This document shows positions 10,160 to 19,624 of a stretch of DNA of 64,000 nt, piece by piece. Source of the DNA: Ciceribacter sichuanensis (GTDB lineage: Bacteria; Pseudomonadota; Alphaproteobacteria; Rhizobiales; Rhizobiaceae); contig NZ_JAMXLX010000007.1 in NCBI RefSeq assembly GCF_024055605.1, forward strand, positions 1-64,000. The letters are read 5' to 3'. Numbering within the stretch: the first letter of the stretch is position 1; each line of letters opens with the position of its first letter. Both the position numbers and the translations under genes were made by a program. The notes under the pieces are model-generated. The model ran no database searches. It was given only the letters and a program-made list of their open reading frames with translations, and was not told where the DNA came from.

Positions 10160-11386
10160 ATGAGCGACCTGGACCGAGTTCGCGCGGAAAGTTTGATGGG
10201 AGCAGCCGGCATCGATGCCCTCGTCTTTTTCCAGCCGGAGGCTTTCCGCTATGCGATAGGCGCTCATGCCGGCGTGGCGACGATGTGGGGGCGGGCAGGT
10301 TCCGCGATCGCTGTCGTTCCGTCTGATACCACCGCCTCGCTGGCCGCCGTCATCAGCGATCATGCCGCCGCCGGCATGGCGAGGCTGTACCAATCCGTGG
10401 ATATCCGCACGCACCGCATATGGATCGACGGCGTCGCCCTGACCGGACAGGAAACCATCGCCGATATCGACGCAGCCTATCGCCATATGGAAAACACCGG
10501 TCCGCGACCGGAGACCTTCGATCAGGAAGCATGCTTCCGTCTGCTCGCCGACATTCTCACCGAGCGCGGACTGGACAAGGCAGTGCTGGGGGCCGATTTC
10601 TCCTTCCTCCCTGCCGCAGACTTCGAAAGGCTGAAGAAGGCCCTCCCCCATGTCACATGGAAAGACGCCTCGGACATTCTGCTGAGGTTGAGGGTGATCA
10701 AAAATCCACGTGAAATCGAGCGCCTGCGCCGAGCCGCGCGCGCTGCCGAAGCCGGCCTGCGATCGCTGGTGTCTGCCGTAAAGCCCGATGCTTCCCTGCG
10801 CGAACTATCAGCCGCATGGCTCCAAGGTGCCCGTGAAGAGGCCACAGCCGGAGGCTTCGGGCTCTCGGGACATTGGGATTATATTTCGGTCGGTCCCGAC
10901 CTCACGGATGGCAGCGCCACGGTAAAACCCGGCTCTCTGATCAAGGCGGATGTCGGCACGCTGGTCGAGGGCTATTCCTCCGACGGCGCGCGGACCTTCG
11001 TGCTCGGGCAACCGGCGGCACTCGCCACGGATCTTCATGCCATCCTGCATGAAGCCTTTCTCGCCGGTCTCGAGCAGATCCGGCCCGGCCGTCGTTTCGG
11101 GGATGTTCACGCCGCAATGCTCGCCCGGTTCAGGAAGAACGGCCTCGACGAATATTATCGCGGACATTTCGGCCATTCCGTCGGCGGCAATGCCGGCATC
11201 GAGGAGTGGCCCTTCTTTTCAAACAGCAATGACGAGGTGATCGAACAGAACATGGTCGTCGCCCTTGAAACGCCGTTCTATGCGCAGGGCTTCGGCGCGC
11301 TGATGATCGAGGATCAGTTTCTCGTGACCGAAACCGGCACCGAATGCATGAACAGCTTGCCACGCGATATCATCCGCATCGGCTGA
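10160..11386 (+). CDS. M24 family metallopeptidase (Xaa-Pro aminopeptidase-like)
   Basis: A 408-aa cytoplasmic pita-bread peptidase with an N-terminal creatinase/prolidase domain (1-170) and a C-terminal catalytic domain. The five metal ligands are visible: D264 (IKADVG), D275 (SSDGAR), H339 (HFGHSVGG), E370 (VVALETP) and E384 (MIEDQF). It removes an N-terminal residue next to proline or acts on related amide or creatine-like substrates. Divergence from a peptide ABC transporter suggests it processes the imported compound. Confidence 0.9.
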   Translation: MSDLDRVRAESLMGAAGIDALVFFQPEAFRYAIGAHAGVATMWGRAGSAIAVVPSDTTASLAAVISDHAAAGMARLYQSVDIRTHRIWIDGVALTGQETIADIDAAYRHMENTGPRPETFDQEACFRLLADILTERGLDKAVLGADFSFLPAADFERLKKALPHVTWKDASDILLRLRVIKNPREIERLRRAARAAEAGLRSLVSAVKPDASLRELSAAWLQGAREEATAGGFGLSGHWDYISVGPDLTDGSATVKPGSLIKADVGTLVEGYSSDGARTFVLGQPAALATDLHAILHEAFLAGLEQIRPGRRFGDVHAAMLARFRKNGLDEYYRGHFGHSVGGNAGIEEWPFFSNSNDEVIEQNMVVALETPFYAQGFGALMIEDQFLVTETGTECMNSLPRDIIRIG

Positions 11387-11417
11387 CAACCGGGTCTCAT
11401 GGAACGGACATGACAAC

Positions 11418-11443
11418 GCCGGCGCGATGACGCGCCGGCCTTT
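11418..11443 (+). terminator. Intrinsic terminator after the M24 peptidase gene
   Basis: Perfect 9-bp stem GCCGGCGCG/CGCGCCGGC with loop ATGA, followed by CTTTGT, 31 bases after the stop codon. It lies between convergent genes; the T-run is on the plus side. Confidence 0.8.
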
Positions 11444-11464
11444 GTATTCTTGGAGAAGAAACGA

Positions 11465-12670
11465 TCAGACGCGTTCGAGCGCGACCGCGATGCCCTGACC
11501 GACGCCGATGCACATGGTGGACAGCGAGTAGCGGCCGCCGTTGAGCGAAAGTTCCAATGCCGCGGTGCCGGTTATGCGGGCGCCCGACATGCCGAGCGGA
11601 TGGCCAAGCGCAATCGCGCCGCCATTACGGTTCACGCGCGGATCGTCATCGGCAATGCCGAGCAGACGCAGCGTTGCAAGACCCTGGCTGGCGAAGGCTT
11701 CGTTCAGTTCGATCACGTCGAACTGGTCCTGCGTCATGCCGAGCCGCGTCATCAGCTTTTGTGAGGCCGGAGCGGGACCGATGCCCATGACTCGCGGGGG
11801 AACGCCAGCGGCAGCACCACCGAGAACCCGGGCAATCGGGGTCAGGCCATACTTTTTCACAGCCGCTTCCGACGCTATGATCAGGGCGGCCGCACCATCG
11901 TTGACGCCCGAGGCATTGCCGGCCGTCACGGTTCCACCTTCTTTGCGGAAAGGCGTTCCAAGCTTCGCCAGCGTCTCGATGGTCGTTGCACGGGGATGCT
12001 CGTCCTTCTCGACGACGACGGGATCGCCCTTGCGCTGCGGAATGGTGACTGGCACGATTTCCTTCGCTAGGCGTCCGTTGGCCTGAGCTTCGGCGGCCTT
12101 GGCCTGGGAGCGAACGGCAAAGGCGTCCTGATCCTCGCGGCTCACCTTGAAGTCCTCGGCGACGTTCTCGCCGGTCTCCGGCATGCTGTCGACGCCATAC
12201 TGCTTCTTCATCAAAGGATTGACGAAGCGCCAGCCAATGGTGGTGTCGTGGATTTCGGCGTGACGAGAGAATGCTGTCTCGGCCTTCGGCATGACGAAGG
12301 GAGCGCGGCTCATGCTTTCGACACCGCCGGCGATCATCAATTCCGCCTCGCCCGACCGGATGGCACGAGCCGCGGTGATGACCGCATCCATGCCGGAGCC
12401 ACAAAGACGGTTGATCGTCGTACCCGAAACGCTGACTGGCAGACCGGCCAACAGCAGCGACATGCGGGCAACATTGCGATTGTCTTCGCCTGCCTGGTTT
12501 GCGCAGCCGAAGATCACATCATCGACAGCTTCGAAATCGAGGCTCGGATGACGCTCCAGAAGCGCTTTCAGGGGAACCGCGCCGAGATCATCGGCGCGGA
12601 CGGAGGAGAGCGAACCGCCGAAACGGCCGATCGGGGTGCGGATATAGTCGCAGATATAGGCTTCGCTCAT
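11465..12670 (-). CDS. pcaF: 3-oxoadipyl-CoA thiolase
   Basis: A 401-aa thiolase that cleaves beta-ketoadipyl-CoA into succinyl-CoA and acetyl-CoA, the last step of the protocatechuate/catechol branch. Active-site residues are visible: C90 (NRLCGSGMDAV), H357 (ALGHPLG) and C387 (CIGVGQG). The ICDYIRTPIGRFGG start is typical of PcaF. It follows pcaIJ with a 1-bp gap. Confidence 0.95.
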   Translation of the reverse strand: MSEAYICDYIRTPIGRFGGSLSSVRADDLGAVPLKALLERHPSLDFEAVDDVIFGCANQAGEDNRNVARMSLLLAGLPVSVSGTTINRLCGSGMDAVITAARAIRSGEAELMIAGGVESMSRAPFVMPKAETAFSRHAEIHDTTIGWRFVNPLMKKQYGVDSMPETGENVAEDFKVSREDQDAFAVRSQAKAAEAQANGRLAKEIVPVTIPQRKGDPVVVEKDEHPRATTIETLAKLGTPFRKEGGTVTAGNASGVNDGAAALIIASEAAVKKYGLTPIARVLGGAAAGVPPRVMGIGPAPASQKLMTRLGMTQDQFDVIELNEAFASQGLATLRLLGIADDDPRVNRNGGAIALGHPLGMSGARITGTAALELSLNGGRYSLSTMCIGVGQGIAVALERV

Positions 12671-12671
12671 G

Positions 12672-13343
12672 TCACAACTCCGGTACGATCAGGTCACCTA
12701 CAGGTCCCGGCACCAGAAGTTCGGCGCCGGTCAGGGCCTGCAGCTCTTCGAGAGAGATCGACGGCAGCTTCTCGCGCAGGACGAAACGGCCGCCTTCGAT
12801 ATCGATCACGGCAAGGCTGGTATAGACGCGGGTCACGCAGCCGACGCCGGTCAGCGGCAGGGTGCAGCGGTCGAGCAGCTTGGGCTCGCCCTTCTTCGTA
12901 ACATGCTCAGTGATGACAGCCACGCGCTTGGCGCCATGTACGAGGTCCATCGCACCGCCAACGGCCGGTACACCGCCTGCGCCTATGCTCCAGTTCGCGA
13001 GATCACCATTCTGGGCAACCTGATAGGCGCCAAGAATTGCGACATCCAGATGCCCACCGCGCACCATGGCGAAGCTGTCGGCATGGTGGAAGAAGGCGGC
13101 ACCCGGCTTCAGCGTCACGGCCTTCTTGCCAGCGTTGATCAGGTCCCAGTCTTCCTCGCCCTTGGCGGGGGATTCGCCGAAGTCGAGGATGCCGTTCTCG
13201 GTATGGAACACGGCCTGACGTCCCGGCGGCTGGTATTGGGCGACCATTTCCGGGAAGCCAATGCCGAGGTTCACATAGGAACCGTCTTCGATATCCTGTG
13301 CTGCGCGCCAGGCGATCTGGGCGTTGGAAAGCTTGTCAGTCAT
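12672..13343 (-). CDS. pcaJ: 3-oxoadipate CoA-transferase subunit B
   Basis: A 223-aa beta subunit of the succinyl-CoA:3-oxoadipate CoA-transferase. The catalytic glutamate is E49 in HTENGILDFG, the SENG-type motif of family I CoA-transferase beta subunits. It partners PcaI, whose gene overlaps it by 4 bp. Confidence 0.95.
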   Translation of the reverse strand: MTDKLSNAQIAWRAAQDIEDGSYVNLGIGFPEMVAQYQPPGRQAVFHTENGILDFGESPAKGEEDWDLINAGKKAVTLKPGAAFFHHADSFAMVRGGHLDVAILGAYQVAQNGDLANWSIGAGGVPAVGGAMDLVHGAKRVAVITEHVTKKGEPKLLDRCTLPLTGVGCVTRVYTSLAVIDIEGGRFVLREKLPSISLEELQALTGAELLVPGPVGDLIVPEL

Positions 13344-14062
13344 GGGTAGCTCGCTCCCTCACGGTTCAAGACTTCTTCCTGCTGAGGATTGGACACTTCG
13401 ACGACCGACTGCACGAAGATGCCGGGTGTGATGACGACTTCCGGATCGATCTCGCCGGGCTCCACGATCTTGGACACCTGCACGATGGTGGTGGCCGCGG
13501 CCATGCACATCAGCGGGTTAAAGTTGCGAGCCGCCTTGTTGTAGATCAGGTTGCCATGGGTATCGCCGACATGTGCCTTGACGATCGCAAAATCAGCCTT
13601 CAGCCAGCGTTCCTGCACATAGGGACGGCCTTCGAATTCCTCGATCTTCTTGCCGTTGGCAAGTTCGGTGCCGTAGGAGGTCGGCGTGAAGAAGGCCGGG
13701 ATGCCAGCGCCGCCGGCGCGGATGCGCTCGGCCAGCGTGCCCTGCGGCACAAGTTCCAGCTCGATTTCACCAGCCTGATACTTTTCCGTAAACACGCGCG
13801 GATCGGCGGAGCGGGGGAAGGAGCAGATCAGCTTGCTGACCATGCCCTGCTCGATCAGCGCCGCAAGGCCGACATGGCCGTTGCCGGCGTTGTTGTTCAC
13901 AACGGTCAGGTTCTTCGGGTGTCCGGTCTGCACGAAACGGTCGATGAGCGCATGGATCAGTTCGATCGGTGCGCCGGAACCACCGAAGCCACCGATCATT
14001 ACCGTTGCGCCATCGCCGATCTCGGCCACAGCCTCGGCCGGACTTGGGACTGTCTTGTCCAT
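13340..14062 (-). CDS. pcaI: 3-oxoadipate CoA-transferase subunit A
   Basis: A 240-aa alpha subunit with the glycine-rich CoA-binding motif GGFGGSG at 24-30 and the C-terminal GEIDPEVVITPGIFVQ characteristic of PcaI. I start it at ATG 14062 (MDKTVPSP), preceded at 7 bases by GAGGAG; the frame is open to 14191 but would run into the operator and pcaR. It is the first gene of pcaIJF. Confidence 0.95.
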   Translation of the reverse strand: MDKTVPSPAEAVAEIGDGATVMIGGFGGSGAPIELIHALIDRFVQTGHPKNLTVVNNNAGNGHVGLAALIEQGMVSKLICSFPRSADPRVFTEKYQAGEIELELVPQGTLAERIRAGGAGIPAFFTPTSYGTELANGKKIEEFEGRPYVQERWLKADFAIVKAHVGDTHGNLIYNKAARNFNPLMCMAAATTIVQVSKIVEPGEIDPEVVITPGIFVQSVVEVSNPQQEEVLNREGASYP

Positions 14063-14148
14063 CGGGATCTCCTCTATCGCCGCAACGGACTGACGCCGCA
14101 CGGCCCGCATCATGGATAGAAAATAGAGCCCTTCCCGGCAATGGATTT

Positions 14149-14181
14149 GTGCGATATGATGCATTTGTTGACATATCGCAC
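14149..14181. promoter_or_regulatory. Probable PcaR operator between pcaI and pcaR
   Basis: Perfect 10-bp inverted repeat GTGCGATATG (14149-14158) and CATATCGCAC (14172-14181) with a 13-base spacer, in the 128-bp divergent region. The right arm ends 9 bases before the pcaR start, placing it over the pcaR promoter, and about 90 bp before pcaI. An IclR-type activator and autorepressor would fit. Confidence 0.75.
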
Positions 14182-14190
14182 GGAACAGCA

Positions 14191-14952
14191 ATGCCCATTA
14201 CCCAACGCGACACCATGGGCGGCCTTGCCAAGGGCCTCGCCGTCATCGAGACCTTCACTGCGGAGCATCCGCGCCAGAGCATTTCCGACGTTGCCGCGGC
14301 AAGCGGTCTCGACCGGGCGACCGCGCGGCGCTGTCTGCTCACGCTCGCCCACTTCGGCTACGCGGACTACGACGGAAAGTTCTTCACGCTGACGCCCAGA
14401 GTATTGCGGCTTGGAACCGCCTGCCTCGCAACCATGCCGCTTCCGCAGATGGTTCAACCGCTCCTCGATACGCTTTCCGACGAACTTGGGGAAAGCTCCT
14501 CCGTATCCATCCTAGATGGTGACGAAATCGTCTATGTGGCGCGCGCAGCACAACGGAAAGTCATGTCGATCGCCCTGATGCCGGGATCGCGCCTTCCCGC
14601 TTTCTGCACCTCGATGGGCAGGATCCTGCTTTCGGCGCTTTCTGAGGATGAAGTGCGCCAACGCCTCGCCCTTCATCCCCTCACAGCGCGTACGCCCATC
14701 ACCGTAACCGATTCGGATACGCTCATGGAACGCATCCGCGCGGTGCGCGCCCAAGGCTATGCCGTCATCGATCAGGAAGTGGAACTCGGCCTGCGCTCGA
14801 TCGCCGTGCCGGTGCTGACCGCCCGCGGGATCACTGTCGCGGCACTCAACATCGGGCTTCCGGCCAGAGGGGAGGATGTCTCAGACCTTGCCGCGAGGTA
14901 CCTGCCCAAGCTGCTCACAGTACAGGCGGAGTTGAAGAAGATGCTGCGATAG
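14191..14952 (+). CDS. pcaR: IclR-family regulator of the beta-ketoadipate pathway
   Basis: A 253-aa IclR protein: winged helix at about 12-70 (SISDVAAASGLDRATARRCL) and IclR effector domain with the SMGRILLSAL and YAVIDQEVELGLRSIAVPV motifs. Its divergent position against pcaIJF identifies it as PcaR, which in related bacteria activates pca genes with beta-ketoadipate as inducer. Start ATG 14191 lies just after the inverted repeat; longer readings run back through pcaI. Confidence 0.92.
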   Translation: MPITQRDTMGGLAKGLAVIETFTAEHPRQSISDVAAASGLDRATARRCLLTLAHFGYADYDGKFFTLTPRVLRLGTACLATMPLPQMVQPLLDTLSDELGESSSVSILDGDEIVYVARAAQRKVMSIALMPGSRLPAFCTSMGRILLSALSEDEVRQRLALHPLTARTPITVTDSDTLMERIRAVRAQGYAVIDQEVELGLRSIAVPVLTARGITVAALNIGLPARGEDVSDLAARYLPKLLTVQAELKKMLR

Positions 14953-15051
14953 GCACCGCTCCGGCTTGGGAAGCGGGAACTGGCCAACTGCACCGCAACC
15001 TGCAATCATGCATCCAGCAATGCCGATTCAGAAAGCTGTAGGGAGTAGATC

Positions 15052-15747
15052 GTGGGGCGCCTGCACACAGAGAACCACCTTGTCGCACGTATCGGATGGC
15101 TCAGGGCCGCCGTGCTCGGAGCCAATGACGGGATCGTCTCAACCGCCAGCCTGATTGTTGGCGTCGCATCGGCCTCGACGGCCAGTTCGGAGATCCTGGT
15201 TGCCGGCATTGCCGGGCTCGTCGCCGGCGCGATGTCGATGGCTGCGGGAGAATATGTGTCCGTGAGCTCGCAATCGGACACGGAACAGGCTGACCTTGAA
15301 CGGGAACGGCGGGAACTGGCGACCAGCCCTGAATCCGAACACGAGGAACTCGCCCAGATCTATGTTGCCCGGGGTGTCGAACTCGAGCTTGCAAGAACCG
15401 TAGCAAGCCAAATGATGGCGCACGACGCACTGGCGGCCCACGCCAAGGACGAGCTCGGCATTTCGGAAATTACCAGCGCCCGTCCCATTCAGGCGGCGCT
15501 CACGTCGGCTGCAACGTTCGCCATGGGCGCCGCCCTGCCTATGCTCGTGACGTTGCTGTCGCCGGTCACGATGATCCCGATCTCCGTTTCGCTTGCCTCT
15601 CTGGTATTTCTCGCGCTGCTGGGAGCGATTGGCGCACGCGCAGGCGGCGCCAATATAGCCAAGGCGACAGCAAGGGTCACGTTCTGGGGCGCTCTTGCCA
15701 TGGCTCTGACCGCTGGCATCGGCGCCCTGGTGGGCACCGCCGTTTGA
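15052..15747 (+). CDS. VIT/CCC1 family Fe/Mn transporter
   Basis: A 231-aa membrane protein beginning with GTG 15052, preceded by GGGAG. It has the VIT1/CCC1 layout: helix 1 with LGANDGIVSTASLIVGVASA, the AAGEYVSVSSQSDTE metal-binding segment, a soluble loop (about 78-140), and three C-terminal helices. Homologues export iron or manganese from the cytoplasm. It stands alone, and no metal riboswitch or Fur-type box was recognised upstream. Confidence 0.88.
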   Translation: MGRLHTENHLVARIGWLRAAVLGANDGIVSTASLIVGVASASTASSEILVAGIAGLVAGAMSMAAGEYVSVSSQSDTEQADLERERRELATSPESEHEELAQIYVARGVELELARTVASQMMAHDALAAHAKDELGISEITSARPIQAALTSAATFAMGAALPMLVTLLSPVTMIPISVSLASLVFLALLGAIGARAGGANIAKATARVTFWGALAMALTAGIGALVGTAV

Positions 15748-15827
15748 CGGACATCCGCTACAGTGGATAATTCCGCGGCATAAGATAGCTGCATCCGCCC
15801 CGGTTCATTTCCTGAAGACTGGACACA

Positions 15828-16892
15828 TCAAGCGCCGTTGCGCGATGTCCAGCGATGCCATTCGTCCTCGCTGCCATGGAAGGCGTTGAGGTCGATCTTG
15901 CCGGACACGCCCTGCGACAGGCCGGAGCCAGAGTATTGCCAGAACATCCACTTGCGGCCGGGATAGCGCTTGGAAGGATGCGCCGCCACCGAACGCAGCC
16001 AGAAAGGATATTCCAGGAACTGGCCGTCCAGATGATCGTCATAGAAATCCGGCGCTGTATAAATCACCGGACGCTTGCCGTAGTGGCGCTCCAGCATGTC
16101 CATGAAGACCTGCATCTTCTCGCGCACCTTGGTCGACGAGAGACGACGTTTGCAACTCGATTCCGCATTGTATTCCACATCGATCACCGGCGGCAGCGCA
16201 TCGGGATCGCGCGGCACGTTGCGGATGAACCACTCGGCCTGCTCGCCGGCGGTGCGGCACCAGTAGAAGAAGTGATAGGCGCCGCGCTTCAGCCCGGCAT
16301 CCTTTGCGCGCTTCCAGTTGGTGCGGAACATCGGGTCGAGATGATCGCCCCCGTCCGTCGCTTTGATGTAGGCGAAGTTCGCGCCCTGCGTGCGCAGCTT
16401 GACCCAGTCGATATCGCCCTGCCAGCGGGAGACATCGACGCCGTGCACCGCATGCCTCCTCGGCGAGGCCTTGCCGAAGTTGATCGGCTTGGCATCCCGG
16501 AACTGATGGCTGTAGATCCGCGAACGTCCGCGCGGCGTGGGATCGGGTTGGGGAGCGGAGGGAACCAGCATGGCCACCGGCTTTTCGTTCGGTACAGGCA
16601 TGCCTGTCGAAAGTGTTGTCGGCTGAAGCGCCCGCGGCTCCGGCACCGTACCGGCCCAGGCCAGCATTGGCGACGACTGCGGCTGGACGACAGCGACCTG
16701 CTGCGTCGGCATGGCCTGCGCGCTTGCCTGCCCTACCGGCGCTGCGGGAATGGGGGCAGAAGCCGTACTGACTGCGCTCGTGGTCTCCCGGGAGGGGGCG
16801 ATGTTCAGCACCTCTTCCGGACTGGACGTCGATCTGCACCCCGCAACGACAAGGCATCCCAAGACGATCGAGGACAAGGTAGAAAGACGCAT
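15828..16892 (-). CDS. GH25 family lysozyme-like lipoprotein
   Basis: A 354-aa protein with a lipoprotein signal (lipobox VVAGC, C19), a proline/alanine-rich linker of about 100 residues, and a GH25 muramidase domain from HGVDVSRWQG (151-159). The catalytic acidic pair is D238/E240 in PPVIDVEYN, and D153 (GVDVS) is conserved. The domain should cleave the MurNAc-GlcNAc bond; anchoring suggests a role at the inner face of the outer membrane or in the periplasm. It stands alone. Confidence 0.9.
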   Translation of the reverse strand: MRLSTLSSIVLGCLVVAGCRSTSSPEEVLNIAPSRETTSAVSTASAPIPAAPVGQASAQAMPTQQVAVVQPQSSPMLAWAGTVPEPRALQPTTLSTGMPVPNEKPVAMLVPSAPQPDPTPRGRSRIYSHQFRDAKPINFGKASPRRHAVHGVDVSRWQGDIDWVKLRTQGANFAYIKATDGGDHLDPMFRTNWKRAKDAGLKRGAYHFFYWCRTAGEQAEWFIRNVPRDPDALPPVIDVEYNAESSCKRRLSSTKVREKMQVFMDMLERHYGKRPVIYTAPDFYDDHLDGQFLEYPFWLRSVAAHPSKRYPGRKWMFWQYSGSGLSQGVSGKIDLNAFHGSEDEWHRWTSRNGA

Positions 16893-17180
16893 GGCACCGA
16901 TACTCTATACAAACGGCGGGCGGCTTCATTCCGCTCCGGCCGGGACCACTGACAGCATTTGCTAACAGAGTTTTACCGGCAAATGTTAAATGCAATCTTT
17001 ACCGATTGCTGAAACGCGAGCGCCTGCCCCTCGCTCACAAACACGAAACCGTGATGGTTTCGCGAGGTCCCAAGAGAAAACCGCTTCCTCGCATGGAAGC
17101 CATTGGCCGCAGCTCCAAGCCGAAATCCACAGCCCCGACAACCCTACACCGCAAAGAATCCGCTTCGGGAAAATTGACGG

Positions 17181-17222
17181 TTGACGGCCCGGCCTTCACG
17201 GATATTATAAAAATATATTTTT
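17181..17222 (+). promoter_or_regulatory. Promoter and AT-rich palindrome before the GntR-transporter operon
   Basis: TTGACG (17181-17186) and TATTAT (17203-17208) with a 16-base spacer form a sigma70-like promoter. The perfect 14-bp palindrome AAAAATATATTTTT (17209-17222) follows directly, near the expected transcript start, and could be the operator of the GntR protein encoded 17 bases later. The rest of the 346-bp gap (16893-17238) holds no ORF or RNA that I recognise. Confidence 0.6.
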
Positions 17223-17238
17223 CATATATCGAGCTGAT

Positions 17239-17937
17239 ATGACGCCCAACTCTCCAAAGAAACGCATGAGCGACACGGCCTATGAGGGGATGCGTTCCGC
17301 CATCATTCGCGCCGAACTTCTGCCCGGAGCCCCGATCGACGAGCGCTCCTGCATGGAAATGCTCGATGTAGGACGCACGCCATTGCGCGAAGCGCTGCAG
17401 CGGCTTTCGCAGGAGGATCTGGTTCTCGCGGTGCCGCAGCGCGGCTACTTCGTCTCCTCGACCTCGGCCTCCGACTTCTTCCACCTGCAGGAGTTCCGCC
17501 TGCACAGCGAGATCATGGCGGTTCGCACCGCCGCGATCCGGATGAGTGTCATTCAGTTGAGGACACTTGCCGGCCTGATCGAAGAGGCACGTCAGGGGGT
17601 TGCCGAACAACGGTCGGAAATCGACTGGCATCTCGGCATCGACGAACGCATGCACGGCATCATCGCTGAAGCGAGCGGCAATCCCTATCTCGCCCAGGCC
17701 CTTCGCAGGCTCTACGCACTCTCGGTGCGCAGCCTCTATGTCTCGCGCCTGCCGGTAACGCTGATCTTCGACGAACTCTCCAACTTCGATGCGATCTATG
17801 CCGCACTCGAAGCGCGCGATCCCGACCGGGCGGAAGCCGCGATGCGACAGCACCTGACTGTCGCTTCCGTTCAGCTGGTCACGAGGCCGTCAGTCGCTCC
17901 CGCGCCAGTCGCACCGGACAGCGAGGCCAACGCATGA
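17239..17937 (+). CDS. GntR-family regulator, FCD subfamily
   Basis: A 232-aa regulator: winged helix at about 10-75 (DERSCMEMLDVGRTPLREALQRL) and an all-alpha FCD ligand domain. It is the first gene of a 9-gene unit, overlapping the first permease gene by 4 bp, so it most likely controls the operon in response to its substrate. Confidence 0.9.
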   Translation: MTPNSPKKRMSDTAYEGMRSAIIRAELLPGAPIDERSCMEMLDVGRTPLREALQRLSQEDLVLAVPQRGYFVSSTSASDFFHLQEFRLHSEIMAVRTAAIRMSVIQLRTLAGLIEEARQGVAEQRSEIDWHLGIDERMHGIIAEASGNPYLAQALRRLYALSVRSLYVSRLPVTLIFDELSNFDAIYAALEARDPDRAEAAMRQHLTVASVQLVTRPSVAPAPVAPDSEANA

Positions 17938-18794
17938 GCCGCGCCGGTAACAGGAACCTCACCACCTTCCTGATGCTGGCGCCCTCGATCGCCATGGCGA
18001 TCCTGCTGCTGATTATCCCGATCCTGATCATCGTGGCTTACAGCTTTGCCGAGCGCGATGCCTATGGCGGCGCCGTCTGGAACTTCACGTTCGAAAGCTA
18101 CCGCGAACTGCTGCAGCCGAGCTACCTGCCGATCTTCTGGAATTCGCTGAAGATCGCGTTCTATTCCACCGCCATCTGCATTCTGGTCGCCTATCCCATG
18201 GCCTATTTCCTCGCCTTTCGCGCCGGACGCCACGCGACGCTGCTTCTCGCCCTTCTCATCATTCCTTTCTGGATCGACTTCATGATCCGCATGTCGGCAT
18301 GGATGGTGCTGCTTGGCCGTACCGGCACGCTGAACAGCATCCTGACAGGCCTTGGCATACTGGAAGCCCCGGTCAGGATGATCGGCACCTATCCCGCGGT
18401 CATGGCCGGCATGCTCTATGCCTTCCTGCCTACCGCTGTGCTACCGATCTATGCGGCCCTGCAGGGCATGGACCGCAAGCTTCTGGAGGCTGCCGATGAT
18501 CTCGGCGCCGGCCCAATCGAAAGCTTCTGGCGGGTCACCTTCCCGCTGTCTCTACCGGGGGTCATGGCCGCCGTGCTCTTCGTCTTCGTTCCGGCCATGG
18601 GTGTCTATGCCATCCCGGTCCTGCTTGGAGGCGGCAAGAGCATCATCATCGGCAACCTGATCGTTCAGCTCTTCCTCGATTTCCGCAACATGCCGCTCGG
18701 CGCTGCGGTTTCAGTGACGCTGCTCGTCATCTCCTCCGTCATCATCGTCTTTTACATGGGCGTGTTGCGGCGGGTCGAGGAGGCGCGGACATGA
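17934..18794 (+). CDS. Polyamine-type ABC transporter permease (PotB-like)
   Basis: A 286-aa inner-membrane permease with six predicted helices; the EAA loop lies around KLLEAADDLGAGPIESFWRVTFPLSLPG (long motif at about residues 179-206). It belongs to the spermidine/putrescine (PotB/PotH) group and forms the channel with the next gene product. ATGA overlaps exist on both sides. Confidence 0.92.
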   Translation: MSRAGNRNLTTFLMLAPSIAMAILLLIIPILIIVAYSFAERDAYGGAVWNFTFESYRELLQPSYLPIFWNSLKIAFYSTAICILVAYPMAYFLAFRAGRHATLLLALLIIPFWIDFMIRMSAWMVLLGRTGTLNSILTGLGILEAPVRMIGTYPAVMAGMLYAFLPTAVLPIYAALQGMDRKLLEAADDLGAGPIESFWRVTFPLSLPGVMAAVLFVFVPAMGVYAIPVLLGGGKSIIIGNLIVQLFLDFRNMPLGAAVSVTLLVISSVIIVFYMGVLRRVEEART

Positions 18795-19585
18795 GGCTTC
18801 ACCGCATTACTGGCTTCGTCGTACCGGCGATCACGGCGCTTGGTTACCTCTTCCTCTTTGCGCCGCTGGTGGTGCTCGTCATTTATTCCTTCAATGCCGG
18901 CCGCTCGACGGTGGTCTGGACGGGTTTCTCGCTCGACTGGTACCAGCAGGCGCTTTCGGATCGCGGCCTGCAAAACGGTTTGAAGGTCAGCGCCATCGTC
19001 GCCGTCATTTCCGCAATTCTTGCAACCGCGATCGGCACGAGTGCCGCCCTCGCCGTCGTCAAGCGCGAGTTCTCCGGCAAGACCCTCTTCTCGACTGCGC
19101 TAATCGCGCCTCTCGTCCTGCCCGAAATCGTGCTGGCGGTCGGCATTCTGGTCGCGACCGTGTGGATGGGAATGGCGCTTGGTTATACGACGCTGATCGC
19201 GGGCCATGTACTGGTTTCCGTGCCGTTCAGCTTCCTGATCGTGCGCGCCGCCGCATCCGGGCTGGACCCTCGGCTGGATGAAGCCGCAGCCGACCTCGGG
19301 GCCAACGGGCCGCAGACCTTCATGCGCGTGACGCTGCCGCTTCTAGCTCCCGCCATTCTTTCCTCGACCCTGCTCTGCGCCGTCATCTCCTTCGACAATT
19401 TCGTGATCTCGACCTTCGTTTCCGGTGTCGGCACGACGCCGCTTCCGATCCAGATCTACGCGATGCTGAAGACCGGCCTCACCCCGAAGATCAACGCCCT
19501 CGGCACCATGCTGATCGGCATCAACGTGCTCGCCATCGCGCTGGTGATGGGGCGTTACCTGAAAACGGTCCGCAAGACTGGATGA
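18791..19585 (+). CDS. Polyamine-type ABC transporter permease (PotC-like)
   Basis: A 264-aa permease of the PotC/PotI group: N-terminal helix with FAPLVVLVIYSFNAGR, then WTGFSLDWYQQAL, EAA loop DEAAADLGANGPQTFMRVTLPLL (about 160-182). It pairs with the PotB-like permease. Confidence 0.92.
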   Translation: MRLHRITGFVVPAITALGYLFLFAPLVVLVIYSFNAGRSTVVWTGFSLDWYQQALSDRGLQNGLKVSAIVAVISAILATAIGTSAALAVVKREFSGKTLFSTALIAPLVLPEIVLAVGILVATVWMGMALGYTTLIAGHVLVSVPFSFLIVRAAASGLDPRLDEAAADLGANGPQTFMRVTLPLLAPAILSSTLLCAVISFDNFVISTFVSGVGTTPLPIQIYAMLKTGLTPKINALGTMLIGINVLAIALVMGRYLKTVRKTG

Positions 19586-19624
19586 ACCGCATGCCAAAAT
19601 TCCAACCAAAAAAAGGGGAACTAC

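Noticed and set aside
14953..15051. Metal riboswitch (yybP-ykoY type) before the VIT transporter gene
   Set aside because: The gap is only 99 bp and I could not fold the conserved four-way junction.
17209..17222. AT-rich stretch as a replication origin or integration site
   Set aside because: It is short, has no DnaA boxes or direct repeats around it, and is better explained as a promoter and operator.
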